64,000 nt of DNA from positions 64,825,989 through 64,889,988 of the forward strand of contig CM035228.1 in NCBI GenBank assembly GCA_020226215.1. The letters are read 5' to 3'. The position numbers were made by a program, and so were the translations under genes. This document shows, in pieces, positions 39,349 through 50,268 of this stretch (the stretch's first letter is position 1; every line of letters starts with the position of its first letter). The DNA comes from Sindora glabra (lineage: Eukaryota > Streptophyta > Magnoliopsida > Fabales > Fabaceae). The notes beneath the pieces are model-generated. The model did no database searches, had not been told where the DNA came from, and saw nothing but the letters and a program-made list of their open reading frames with translations.

Positions 39349-40495
39349 TGTGTAAATTCAATATGGTGAAATAAGAATGAGTAGTAGTTAAATATATATT
39401 AATTGATCAGAGTGTGCAGTAAAAACTGATAGTATTATTTTTATCTATTCATGGATTATAGTGTGAATTATGCCATGAGTGGCATTGAGATTGGAAATGT
39501 GACGAAGTTAATGATGTGAAAGTTAGATGGTGAATTCCCAGCAAACAATCATAAAGAATATAAGTATGATCTAAAAGTTGGATGGGAAATTCCTAGTAAA
39601 CAAGTTATGAAGGATATGGAATTGATATGAAAAATCCATATATGGACACTTATTGATTTTCTATGAATAATTATGAGATATTAGAACTTTACCCATGTTT
39701 GGATATCATTGATTGATATGTTGGTAAAGATTTGACGTAACTGTGATGAGTTGTTATGTGTTTGAGCCTTAATGGCTATTTGTGAATGTGATGTCTACCT
39801 AGAATGAGTGATATATGATATTGAGTTCTTATGGATAGTTGAGACTCTTGTGTTGTGATGTGAGGAATAGAGTTTAAGTCATATGCAGGTGCATTTCCAT
39901 ATTAGGGCATGGTCACACATACTTTAGAAATTCAAAAAATTGGGTTTGTTAGTATATGATTAATCTGTAAAGATTATATATAAAATTGATCTCTTGCAAG
40001 ATACTAGTAGATATATGCTCATTGAGTTCTTGTGACTCACTCTGTTATATTTTCTATGTTTATAGGTTAAGGTGAGCATATTTGAGCTTGTTGCACCCAT
40101 GGAGATCCAAGACCGCCTTGTTAAAGAGATTTGATAGTTAGGGATTGTTTTTGATTAAAATTAGAAATAAATGGATAATTGTGATGATGATTCTATGTTT
40201 GATGTGTTGAATTGATTATACGTGTGTAAGTGTAAAACTACATTGTCATATATGTATGTCGAATCTATTATAACTGAAAATTCATAGGTTTTGAATTATA
40301 AGGTATGTGGCTTTCGGAAGTGTCCAAAAAACAAAGGAAACTTTGTCTAATTTTTTTGGAAAATTTTTAAAAATGAAATTTCAAGTCCCCCTGAAAAATG
40401 GTAACTCCCATTAGATAAAAAGAGTAAAAAGTGTTAAGGCTTGTGAAAATTGATAATGGGATCCACGTCGGTCACAATTAGGATGGGTCGTGATA
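36921..40495 (+). repeat. Solo LTR, Ty3/gypsy type, about 3.6 kb
   Basis: The left end CGTAATATCCCAAG looks like the TGTAATATCCC start of a gypsy LTR with one change. The right end GGATGGGTCGTGATA looks like the usual GTCGTGACA end. The flanking pentamers are GGTTT (36916-36920) and GGTTC (40496-40500), a four-of-five target duplication. The inside has the layout of such LTRs: a pyrimidine-rich leader-like zone (37620-38080) and a zone around 40060-40110 reading TATAGGTTAAGGTGAGC, as in U5 of related elements. No PBS or coding follows, so it is a recombinant solo LTR. Confidence 0.6.
39287..39345. repeat. (TA)n microsatellite within the solo LTR
   Basis: About 29 uninterrupted TA units. Confidence 0.95.
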
Positions 40496-40879
40496 GGTTC
40501 ATAGATTAGGTGTTCTCTGTGATTCATTTTAAACACAAGAAATTAGAGATCTTGATTATTATTTGATCATTTTTTGTTTAGATTGTGAGAATTCCTATAA
40601 CAGTGATTGTAACTATCATTTGGTACTTGAGTTAAGGATGGATAAGTATTAATATGATATACAAATGTATCTTTGTAAACAAATGAACTATCATTCATAT
40701 GTGTAACTAAAGTTAGAGCTCTGACATCTTGAAATATTAATAAAAGATGCAAGCATATGAGCAATTATTAATTATTAATAAAAATTAAAAAATGAATATA
40801 ATTATGTAAACCTTATTTTGATATTGTTAAGGTAAATGGTTTGACAATTTTGAAGACTTTTTCTTCTTTGCAGGCGATT

Positions 40880-41300
40880 TTTCTATTTAATTTCTAAGTC
40901 TTCTCCCACATTTTTGTCTTTCCTTCTTTTTTAGGCCTTTCACATTTTTAGTGAGGTTCTCTAATTCATATGACTGACCAATTCTTTGAATATGTTTCTT
41001 TCTCAAGATGTTAGATTCATCATAATCATTTATAGGTAGATTAGTTTTGAAAAATGTATTTATTTTCTCATATAATCCCTTAACTAGATGATCAATGAAT
41101 AAGTAAGTTTCTTTAAAGTTGGCCACTTAATTTGCTAATTTGACTAATTTAGGACAAAGGTTTCTATAACATCTAGTGACACTCAATTTGGCATCTCTTT
41201 CAATAATCTTACCATTATGTCTTGCATGATAGTGTTCATCAAGTCACTTATCTATTTCTTCATAATGTATTGATTTGGTATTGTTTTCACATCCTATAAA
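40880..41300 (-). pseudogene. FAR1/FHY3-like C-terminal fragment
   Basis: The minus strand near 41280 reads VKTIPNQYIMKK, a stop, then after a frameshift KLSVTRCYRNLCPKLVKLAN, a stop, ANFKETYLFIDHLVKGLYEKI and a long Lys-rich tail. The order, a IPxxYIxKRW-like motif after a SWIM finger followed by a RYxxLCxxxxxLAxxxxxxEExY helix, is that of FAR1-related proteins, transcription factors derived from MULE transposases. The SWIM finger itself is not visible. It is broken and short, so this is a remnant. A different MULE-derived origin is possible. Confidence 0.4.
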
Positions 41301-43289
41301 TCTAGGGAAGGAACTACATTAAGCCTTAAGGGGGCGATGGACTTTTCATGGTTCAATGTTTTCCCATACATTTTAATTTATGATATATATTTAGCCCCTC
41401 CAATAAAATGAGTGGGCCTTCAAATGGAAATTTGATGTGAAATATTACCTGATATGATTTAAAAATTGTTAACAATATCATTAATAATTTATAATACTTG
41501 AATATTTGTAATTCACATATAAGCTGCATAAGTTTTTATCATTTTTTCTTTTGAATCATGAATAATTATATTTCACAACTTTAATTTCTCTAAATTTTAT
41601 GTATAAATCTTGTAACTTTTCATATAAGTTATAACTTTTTACAAATTTTACATATAATAAGCATAAAAAAAGTTATAATTTTATTGATAAAATGTTGCAT
41701 TACAAAAAATTCTAGAAACATATAGTTTTCTATGAAAAGATGACTAACCTTGAGCTAAACAAAAGTTATTAAACATAATGATATCTATTTTTCTAGTTTG
41801 TGTATAACATATAAAAATAATACTTCATATATGTACATGGCCTCCCAAAAGTTCTTTTTTTTTTATTTTGCTTTTGCATAAATAAAAAAATTTTAAAAGA
41901 TAACTACATGACAATCCTATGGTTTTAAACTTCCAACAATTGTATGAGATTGTTTAATTTTGTGGATTGTTAATAACTTTGTATTCTCCAACTTTATCTC
42001 AAATGGCAATAACATTTTCATATATTGAATCAATCTCAATGTGTTTATTTATATGATTTTGGCAATTAGATATTTTAATAAAATATTAATAATTGGTATT
42101 GAAGTTAGTATATTATGTAAATAGGGTCGATTCAATGTGAATTTGAGATATGGATTATAATTTAAAATTTTGATAATTTATTATCATAATTTTTTAAAAA
42201 TAAAATATGCTATGAATTATACAATTATTTCATAACTTTGTTTCATTTTAAATTTCATATTTGGATATATGATTGTGTGTTTGCACTATGATTTTGCAAA
42301 TTATTACCATACATGAATTGTTCATATATGATTTTGCATTGTTGATTTTGAATGTATAAATGCCATTTGTTTTGAAATCAATAATATGCTTGTAGTATTG
42401 TGTATAAATATATGTATAGCATGTCCAGTATTCAAAATTGAAAATTTTGTATACTTTTATTAGATTGTGTAGTGTGTAAATATTCATTATGTGAATTATA
42501 TATGAATGAATTCAGTATATATAAGTGTTGTAGCATGTATGTTTGCAGTATGCATACATACACACATACACACTCTTATTGCTTTGCATGTTTATTTTAG
42601 CATGCATTATACATTTATGGGTTTCCTCTATATAGTAGTGGCTGGACACATGCTTTTAGTATGCAATTTTGTTTTCCAAAATGCTTTAATTCCTTCATAT
42701 TTGGAAAATGAACATATGTATTTTTGGAAATCTATTATTCATTTGAAAAATAATCATGTTTTTTGTTCTGATATGTTTCCTAGAAATTCAATTTGCATTA
42801 TTTTTATTTGTTACATCATGTTTTTCTAGAAATTATTTCATAATCCAAATTTTACTTGATTAATTTTTTATTAAAAAAATTACTAAGTTGAATTCGAAAA
42901 TGAATTCCAAACATTTTTTTAGTAAGTTTTAGAATGAATATTGATTAACCATTATAAAATGAATTAAAGGGTGTAAAATTTTATGAATTATAGTTTTAAA
43001 TATTAAGGGAATTTAAATTGTAATTTTCAAGTGTTACGACATACCTTATGGAGGAGTGGTAGATAAGTTGTTTTGCCTCAATATTGGATAGTAAAAAAAA
43101 AAAATGAAGTCATCATCAATTATTTTTAACAGTGTGATTAGAATATCAAAAGAGTTCTGCATTTCTAGAATTTGGATTCGAGAGTTAATTATATATAAGG
43201 AATGCATTAGTACTTTATAACATTTGTTTAAAGAACAATTGCCTACTTATTCTAATACTATATTTTAAATGACTTATAATAGTTCTTAC
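41301..43289. other. AT-rich intergenic DNA
   Basis: No gene recognised. The 42506-42829 frame (107 codons) has no motif and codes through a CATACACA-rich patch. Confidence 0.5.
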
Positions 43290-45471
43290 TACTTATTACA
43301 TACTCCTTAAAACTTTAGAATTTTAAAATATATTATTGAAGACAAAAATAATTTAAAAACTGAAATTTTATATGCAATGAATAAATTTTAATAAAGGAAG
43401 TGTGAATGAAATAAAAAGGGATTAATTAATTATTGAGCTCTAAACAAAATTTTTGAATAAATAGAAATAGATAGTTTGAATAGGTGTGAGATAAGAAACA
43501 TGAAGGATTTAGTTAAGGAAAAGTATATTAAATAAAGAGAATTAAAAGTTACAAGTGATTAGAGGTGAATATGGATAAGATTTAAGGCCACATTTTGAAA
43601 ACACCTCTACCTCTTCATAAATCCAATTTCCACCCAATACCCTGATTTTCCTTTAATTAAACTTTATCCATTATCTTTTTTAAATCTCTTCTTCTATTTG
43701 TTTTTCTTTCTCAAAATTTCCTTCAACCAAGCAAGTTAGGAGTTAATCTTCATCAAATCATTCTCATAAATAAAGGTTAAGAGATAATAAATCCAACCTT
43801 CATAATTCTCTTCCACATTAGTTGAATGAACTTTCTAACTTAGAAGATTAAATTGATTTTATTTGTTTAGTGTTAAAGTTTAGGTTATTAAATAAATGTA
43901 TGAGAAAGGTGATGATTTGTGGGGTATGGTTTGATTTTAATGTTAAAAATGGCATAGATAAGGCATTTTGATATGTTTTTACGATTTGGTATGAAGGGGT
44001 AGCATAATATATGCATTTGGATGATATTTATGGTGAATAAATAGTGAAAATCACATGAAATCTACTAATAGATAAGCCATACTCAACTATATAGTTAACT
44101 ATGCCCTAAAACATATATTATGGGCAATTATAGTCGACTATGAACTAAAAAACTACTCCTAATATGCTAAAAGTCGACTGCAAGCATTAGACTTGCTTTC
44201 TAATCCTCTGTAGTTAACTATAATCCTTCAAAATTTTCTCTTTGGGCTCTCATAGTTGATTATATAGTCGATTATACCTTCTATAACCTATGATATTGTG
44301 ATATACAATGGCTCAAGGTATATTCTATTACTCTAATGTTAAGTTATTATATAATAAATAATGATTGAACATATGATGTGTGACTATATAAGAAGGCATG
44401 TAGTATTATAACATATAAACTATCTTGTAAATTAGGTTGTTATGTTATTAAATCATGTAACATATACTAATAAAGATGAGACATGTGTGCTTGATAAGCA
44501 AAATTGTGAGGATTTATGATAATGATGACAAGGTGGTGTGATATGAGAAATCTTGCATGAGTTTGTCATCACTAAATGACCATAATGTCAAAAAGTCATA
44601 AGGCATAAATAGTATTTCAAGCTTATGTGAGATTACTTTCACTAAATGGCTATAGTGTAAAAAATCCATAAGACTATATTCATCATAGTTGGACCGTGAC
44701 ATATTACGACATTATGCATTAAATTTAAGTGCCTTATTGTGAAGGAATAAGGTTCACTCTGGAGAAACAAAATTAAATTTATGAAAGGATAAGGATGATC
44801 CAAAGTTGCAATAAGATTTGCATACTTTCTTTATATGTATATGATATTATATTGTGATTACTGATGAATTATGTTAAATGTAATGTTTGATTTTTCCCAT
44901 GTGCTTGTAATATGGTAAATGTTTAGAGAGGCCTTAGTCATGACCTATAATTATATGTGCTTGTATTGAAACTCTTAAAATATAGGTTAATTTGTTAAAC
45001 ATTTCCCTCTTCCTTCTATTTTACTTAGTGAAAATTTCTAAAGGTTTCTCCTAGAATCCAATTAAAAATCTTTATATATCATGGTATTGATACCTAATTT
45101 TGATTTATCTTTTGTCGATCAGTGCTTACTCATTGAGTTTTATAGAAACTCATTTCTTTTACTCTTGTTGTTAATTTCCTTTTCTTTGAGGACCTTTTCC
45201 CTATAGGTACCAAATTGCTATTAGATGGATTAGAAGCAGACTTATAAGAGATCTTTGGTAGTAAGGTATGTATTGGGGATAGTTAGAACAATTGAGCATA
45301 AAGACACATATTTTATATATTCATAAGAAGTCTTTGAAAATTACATTCCCTTCTTCTTAAAAGCATGATTGTATATGATAAGCAAATTTGGATTCATTTA
45401 AGAAGGATTGGAAGGTTATTGTGTGAAATAATTCCTTACATTGTTCATGTTCCTTGAGACAAGTTATGACA
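43290..45471 (+). repeat. Left LTR of the outer Ty3/gypsy element
   Basis: It aligns, diverged, with 58075-59618 over its first ~1.6 kb: matching blocks AAAAAGGGATTAATTAATTA (43416), AGGTGTGAGAT (43483), AAAACACCTCTACC-like (43598), and GATTTGCATACTTTCTTTAT (44816). It ends TTATGACA at 45471 and is followed by a PBS. The section 44090-44275 holds a series of ATAGTCGACTAT-like palindromes. Left edge is TACTTATTACATACTCC, a decayed TG end. The nested complex 46072-56118 lies between this LTR and its partner. Confidence 0.7.
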
Positions 45472-45473
45472 AA

Positions 45474-45487
45474 TGTGGTATCAAAGA
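45474..45487 (+). other. Primer binding site of the outer gypsy element
   Basis: TGTGGTATCAAAGA two bases after the LTR end, a diverged TGGTATCAGAGC initiator-Met PBS. Confidence 0.65.
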
Positions 45488-46071
45488 ATGGTTTAAGGCC
45501 TAGGCATGCATGTTGTTGAATTTATGGTGTATGGTGTGAGTGTCTGTAATTGTGTATATGGTGTTGTAAGTGTCTCTAACTATCCAAGTCAGTCTATAAG
45601 CCCTTAATAGTAAGCTAACAACTATTAGAGGATAGGACATAGTTGGACTTGTTATTAACTTCTCCCACACCATTATCTTTAAGCCTACTTTCAATCATGA
45701 GCAATTAAAGGTGACCTATATGAGTACTTTTCCATTCTTGAGTTTATTATCATTCTTCAATTTGTTAATGAATTTTACTATGAATATTTGTCATTATTAA
45801 TTTGGTATAGAAAATAGCATTAAATGATTTTGATTTGGTAAAGGAATTAGATGGTAGTTCTTGTTTTGCATATTTGTATCTTAAAAAGGCTTGTTGAATA
45901 TAATATATATATTGTTTATGTATGACGCTTCTTAAACCTTCTTGTTTCCTCATTAGCAATGAGATGTCCATGCTGTGTAATTAGTTTAATTCTTAATAGC
46001 AACATGAGTTGTTATGTATTCAAAAAAATAATCTTATATGCTTAAAATATCTTATAGGAGACATGACTTGT
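45488..46071 (+). other. 5' internal region of the outer gypsy element
   Basis: Leader-like sequence after the PBS, cut off at 46071 by the Athila-type element. No coding recognised. Confidence 0.5.
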
Positions 46072-47545
46072 TGACAAATGCACAATTGCACATAAATTCT
46101 ATGAGTTTCATCACTTATTTATTTAGTATTTTGTGCAAATTGATGAAAAAAAGATACTTAGATGCTCGATATTTTGTTTTTAGGCTTTGAAAGGACACAT
46201 GTGAGCATTAGAAAAGGATCCGGAGGCAAAACTATGCGAATTGTGGAGAATCGAAGTAAAATTGCTCACCTGGAAAAGAACACGGGGTATGGAAAGCCCG
46301 TGTATCCTTCTGGAATGCTTCGAGGCTTCACTGAATTGCTCAGAGAAGAACACGGGGGTAAACACGGGCCGTGTCATACCCCGTGTATCATACTGCCCTT
46401 TGCTTCTGAGGTAAACACGGGGGTGTCACACCTCGTGTAGCATGCTGATCAGCCTTCATCGAAGAACACGGGGTACAACATGGGCCGTGTCATACCCCAT
46501 GTACATTACTGCTTGACACTTCGGAGAAGAACACGAGACATGTCGCACAACGTGTATCGTGCTGCTCAACTTTCGCTGAGAAACACGGGGTACAACACGG
46601 GACGTGTTAGACCCCGTGTACATCACCAATATAAGTTTTGTGCAAAATTTTGAAAAGCGGAAGAGGAGAAACCGAGAATTAACAAGGAGAGCTGTTAGAA
46701 GAAACCCTAGGAGAGACCCAAACTCACCAAGGGGAACCTTCTAACGTGGATTCGAGCAAGGAATTAGAGATTCAAGAAAGGAATTTGTAGATCTTCATGA
46801 ATTGTTTGAACTCGCTCTCTGTTTTCTGGTTTTCTTCTGATTTTGTAATGTTTTCACACTAAACCCTTATGCTCAGCTTGGGTGAACTTGTTCATAGATT
46901 TATGGATTTGAATTTTATATAATCTAGCTTGATTTACTGTTGATTTATGATTTGATTATGCTGTTTGTGTTGGAACAAACTAATATATCCTGGAATATTG
47001 GATTTGTGTTATGGATTAATTGATTCTAGGTTGAAATGACCAATTAATTAATCGGATCTTGCATGATCATTGGGAATATCAATTAGACTTAGGAATTAAG
47101 CTAATTGGATTCTTTTGCACAAGGATGAAATGTCTGAAAATGGATTCTAAAGCAAGTTAATGCAACCTAGATGAGTGATTACTAGAGTAATTCTGGGCAC
47201 TTAATTTTTTGGTTAGTAGCTAGTAGCCTTGCAATGAGGTATAGCTTAATTTAGGTAATCTAGCAGTCTAAATTAACAGTAAACCAAGTTAGAGGATTAC
47301 ATTCATTCCATAATGAAATGTACAAGGGAACCTTAAGCTAAGTACGCTTTCATTTCATTGAATTAAACATTTTCTTGATAACTAAGCTCTATTTTACATT
47401 TTATCCTTAATTCACACTATTAATTGATACGCCTAGATAATTTTACTTGAAATTCAGTTAGTATTCAACAGTGCAATCCCTGTGGAGACGATAGTCTTTT
47501 ATACTATAACTCGACTTAACTCGTGCACTTGCGGGACTGCGGTCA
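46072..47545 (+). repeat. Left LTR of the Athila-type element
   Basis: 1,474 bp, TG...CA. It carries six palindrome modules of the ACACGGGG...CCCCGTGT type at about 46279, 46349, 46413, 46464, 46529 and 46581. A 46162-46440 open frame is merely LTR sequence. Confidence 0.9.
46279..46621. repeat. Six spaced palindrome modules (left LTR)
   Basis: Each module is a nested inverted repeat: outer arms ACACGGGGTA / TACCCCGTGT and, in the fuller copies, inner arms ACACGG / CCGTGT. Modules are 51-70 bp apart and separated by related spacers with CTGCTT...TTCG.GAGAAG-like sequence. The best copies start at 46349, 46464 and 46581. Confidence 0.9.
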
Positions 47546-47551
47546 AGTTTT

Positions 47552-47569
47552 TGGCACCATTGCCGGGGA
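47552..47569 (+). other. Primer binding site (Asp tRNA type)
   Basis: TGGCACCATTGCCGGGGA, two mismatches from the TGGCGCCGTTGCCGGGGA typical of Athila elements. Confidence 0.85.
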
Positions 47570-47738
47570 TTGTATCCAGTTGATATTAATAGTAAGTTTT
47601 AAGTGAATTAGGCTAGGCAATTCATTTTCTTTTAGTTCTTAATTCATCTTGTTCTGATATTTCTTATTTTTGTAGCATTTCTTTCTTACTTTGTTCTGTT
47701 CGAGTATTACTTACTCTTTTTGCAGAAAATCTTTGTAT

Positions 47739-48600
47739 ATGCGAAGGAGAAGTCTTGAAGGAATTCTTGACTTAGACCCAGAAATTGAAAGAACTTTGCT
47801 TAGGAGAAAGAGAGAGCAAAAATCAGTTCATATCCAAGAAACAATTGACCTTGAACTAGTAATTGAAGACATGGATAACAGATCACTTAGAGAGTTTGCA
47901 GCACCCGACGCCACTGGTCTTCAATCCAGTATAAGAAGGCCTGCAATTGAGGCTAATAACTTTGAATTGAAGTCAGCTCTTTTGTCTATGGTGCAGCAAA
48001 ACCAGTTTGGTGGATTACCAATGGAGGATCCCAACCTCCATATTCAGATTTTCTTAGAATACTGTGATACAATCAAGATCAATGGTGTAGCAGCGGATGC
48101 TATCAAGCTTAGACTCTTCCCATTCTCCTTGAGGGATAGAGTAATAGCTTGGCTACATTCTTTACTAGTAGGATCTATCACAATATGGGAAAAGCTACTG
48201 AGGGCTTTTCTATCAAGATATTTTCTTCCAAGCAAGACTGCTCAATTAAGGAATGAAATCATTACATTTTCTTAGAGAGAAGGGGAATCTCTATTTAATG
48301 CTTGGGATAGATACAAGGAACTATTGAGGCTGTGTGCACATCATGGGTTAGAAAAATGGCTAGTTCTTCATACCTTTTACAATGGTTTGAACTACAATAC
48401 TAAGCTTATTGTAGATGCTGCTGCTGGAGGTGCTTTGATGAACAAAAGGTTAGATGAAGCATATGAGTTGATTGAAGATATGGCTTTGAACCATTAGCAG
48501 TGGTCAAATGAGAGGGGATCTTTAAGGAAAGCTTCAGGTAAGTATGAATTAGATGCTTTTAATCATTTGTCAGCTAAGGTAGATGCACTAGGAAGTCTAA
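47739..48600 (+). pseudogene. Athila-type gag pseudogene
   Basis: From the ATG at 47739 the product begins MRRRSLEG. The capsid region is clear: SLREFAAPDATGLQSSIRRP, IEANNFELKSALLSMVQQNQ, FGGLPMEDPNLHIQIFLEYC, KLRLFPFSLRDRVIAWLHSL, FLSRYFLPSKTAQLRNEI. After a stop at 48273 it continues GESLFNAWDRYKELLRLCAHHG and VDAAAGGALMNKRLDEAYELIE. Another stop lies near 48495. These are the standard capsid motifs of plant Athila/Tat-group gag. Apart from a few nonsense changes the frame is well kept, consistent with a recent insertion. Confidence 0.9.
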
Positions 48601-48621
48601 GGTAGCAAAGTAGATGCACTT

Positions 48622-49563
48622 ATGGCTAAGTTTGATAAATTTCAAGTTAACAGTGTAAATGCAACAGGTGCTACTGACATTCCTTGTGAGATTTATGGTA
48701 TTACAGGTCATATTGCAACTGAGTGTACATTGGGGCAAGATTTCACTGAACAAGTGAACTATGTGCATAACAGTGGGTTTGGACAGAAAAATGCAAATGA
48801 ACCATTTGGAAATACTTACAATCCATCATGGAGGAACCACCCAAATTTTTCCTACAAGTCTAACCAACCATACAATACTCAAAACACTAATAATAGACCA
48901 CCACCACCCGATTTTCAAAACCAAAGACCCTATAACCCACCGGCTCAAACCTCTTCCACTGCTAAATTAGAAGGCCTCTTGGAGAAATTTCTTATTTCCC
49001 AAGAGAAAACTAATGAAGAGTTTAGACAGCATGGTAGAGTCATGGAAGATTCCATTAGGCAACTGTTTTCCAAGGTAGATTCATTGGCCACACATGGAAA
49101 GATGTTGGAAACTCAAATAGCTCAACAAACTTCTGCATCTTCTTCTAGAGCTTTTGGTCAACTCCCTGCTCAACCTGAATCAAATCCTAGGGAGCATTGT
49201 AAGGCAATAACTCTTAGGAGTGGAAGGCTATTGAAGGATCCAAATGCCACTCAAGAAGGTGAAGAAGAGATAAGTGTGGGGGAAGTGCAGAAAGAAGGCA
49301 CAAAAGCTTCAATTCCTAATGATACTAAAGTGAAAGAAGGGGAATTACCTGAAAGGTCAAAATATGTCCCTCTAGAACTTTACAAATCGCCTATCCCTTA
49401 TCCTCAAAGACTAGTAAAGGCTAAACTTGATAAGCAGATTGGAAAGTTCTTGGAAGTATTGAAAAAGTTGTATATCAATATTCCCTTCACTGATGCTCTT
49501 GCACAAATGCCGTCATATGCAAAGTTTTTGAAGGACATTCTCTCAAACAAAAGGAAGCTATAG
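48622..49563 (+). pseudogene. Gag C-terminal part with zinc knuckle remnant
   Basis: A 313-codon open segment in the gag-pol reading. It has CEIYGITGHIATEC at about 48685, a zinc knuckle whose second cysteine has become tyrosine. A Pro/Asn/Gln-rich region follows (48830-48960), then a helical stretch LEGLLEKFLISQEKTNEEF and AITLRSGRLL (about 49205), a signature that precedes the protease in this group. The end, PFTDALAQMPSYAKFLKDIL, is also characteristic. It is joined to the upstream gag through a stop and a frameshift near 48600. Confidence 0.88.
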
Positions 49564-49609
49564 GAGCATGAAATTGTAGCCCTAATGGAGGTGTGTAGTG
49601 CCATCATCT

Positions 49610-50268
49610 AAAATAAACTACCTCCTAAGCTAAAAGACCTAGGCAGCTTCTCCATTCCTTGTGTGATTGGAAATGTTCCTATTGACTGGGCATTGTGTGA
49701 CCTAGGAGCAAGCGTGAGCCTCATGCCACTGTCGGTTGCAAGGAGACTGAATATAGAAGAAATGAAACCCATCACAGTTTCGCTTCAACTAGCTGACCGT
49801 TCAGTGAAATACCTAGTATGTATACTTGATGATATACCTATCAAGGTTGGTAAGTTCTTCATTCCTGTTGATTTTGTTGTGCTTGAAATGGAAGAGGATT
49901 CATAAATCCCTATCATTTTGGGCGGACCCTTTTTAGCCACTGCGGGTGCTTTGATTGATGTAAAAAATGGAAAACTTTCATTATCTATTGGGGATGAAAA
50001 AGTTGAGTTTAATTTGAATGAATCTATTAAATCACCTGTTTGCGAAGATTCAATATGCAGGATTGATGTGGTAGACAAAGTTGTGAAAGAAACCTTTCTT
50101 TTGAGGTGCCTTCAAGATCCACTTGAAGCATGTCTAGTAACAAATGGAGTTGTTGAAAATGAGGAGATTGCTGCATATGCAGAGTTTTTGAAGGCAAGCC
50201 CACCACTTAATGGCAAGGGATTGAAACATCATGTTGCCAGGCCACCAATAATGGCAACACCAGATTGA
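49610..50268 (+). pseudogene. Athila-type aspartic protease region
   Basis: Reads LGSFSIPCVIGNVPIDWALC followed by DLGASVSLMPLSVARRL, so the catalytic D-L-G-A-S is intact (about 49700). KYLVCILDDIPIKVGKFFIP follows, then after one stop (49903) IPIILGGPFLATAGALIDVK, the flap/second-half motif. The frame ends at 50268. In complete elements protease is followed by reverse transcriptase, RNase H and integrase; here the frame runs straight into post-integrase sequence. Retroviral-type proteases process Gag-Pol. Confidence 0.88.

Noticed and set aside
42506..42829. 107-codon plus-strand frame
   Set aside because: No motif, and it crosses a CATACACA-rich patch in AT-rich DNA.
46162..46440. Duplicate open frames at 46162-46440 and 52875-53162, looking like a gene pair
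   Set aside because: They are the same position in the two Athila LTRs; frames run through the palindrome array and are not conserved proteins.
46279..46621. CRISPR-like alternation of repeats and spacers
   Set aside because: Eukaryotic LTR context, spacers are related to one another, and there is no associated nuclease gene.
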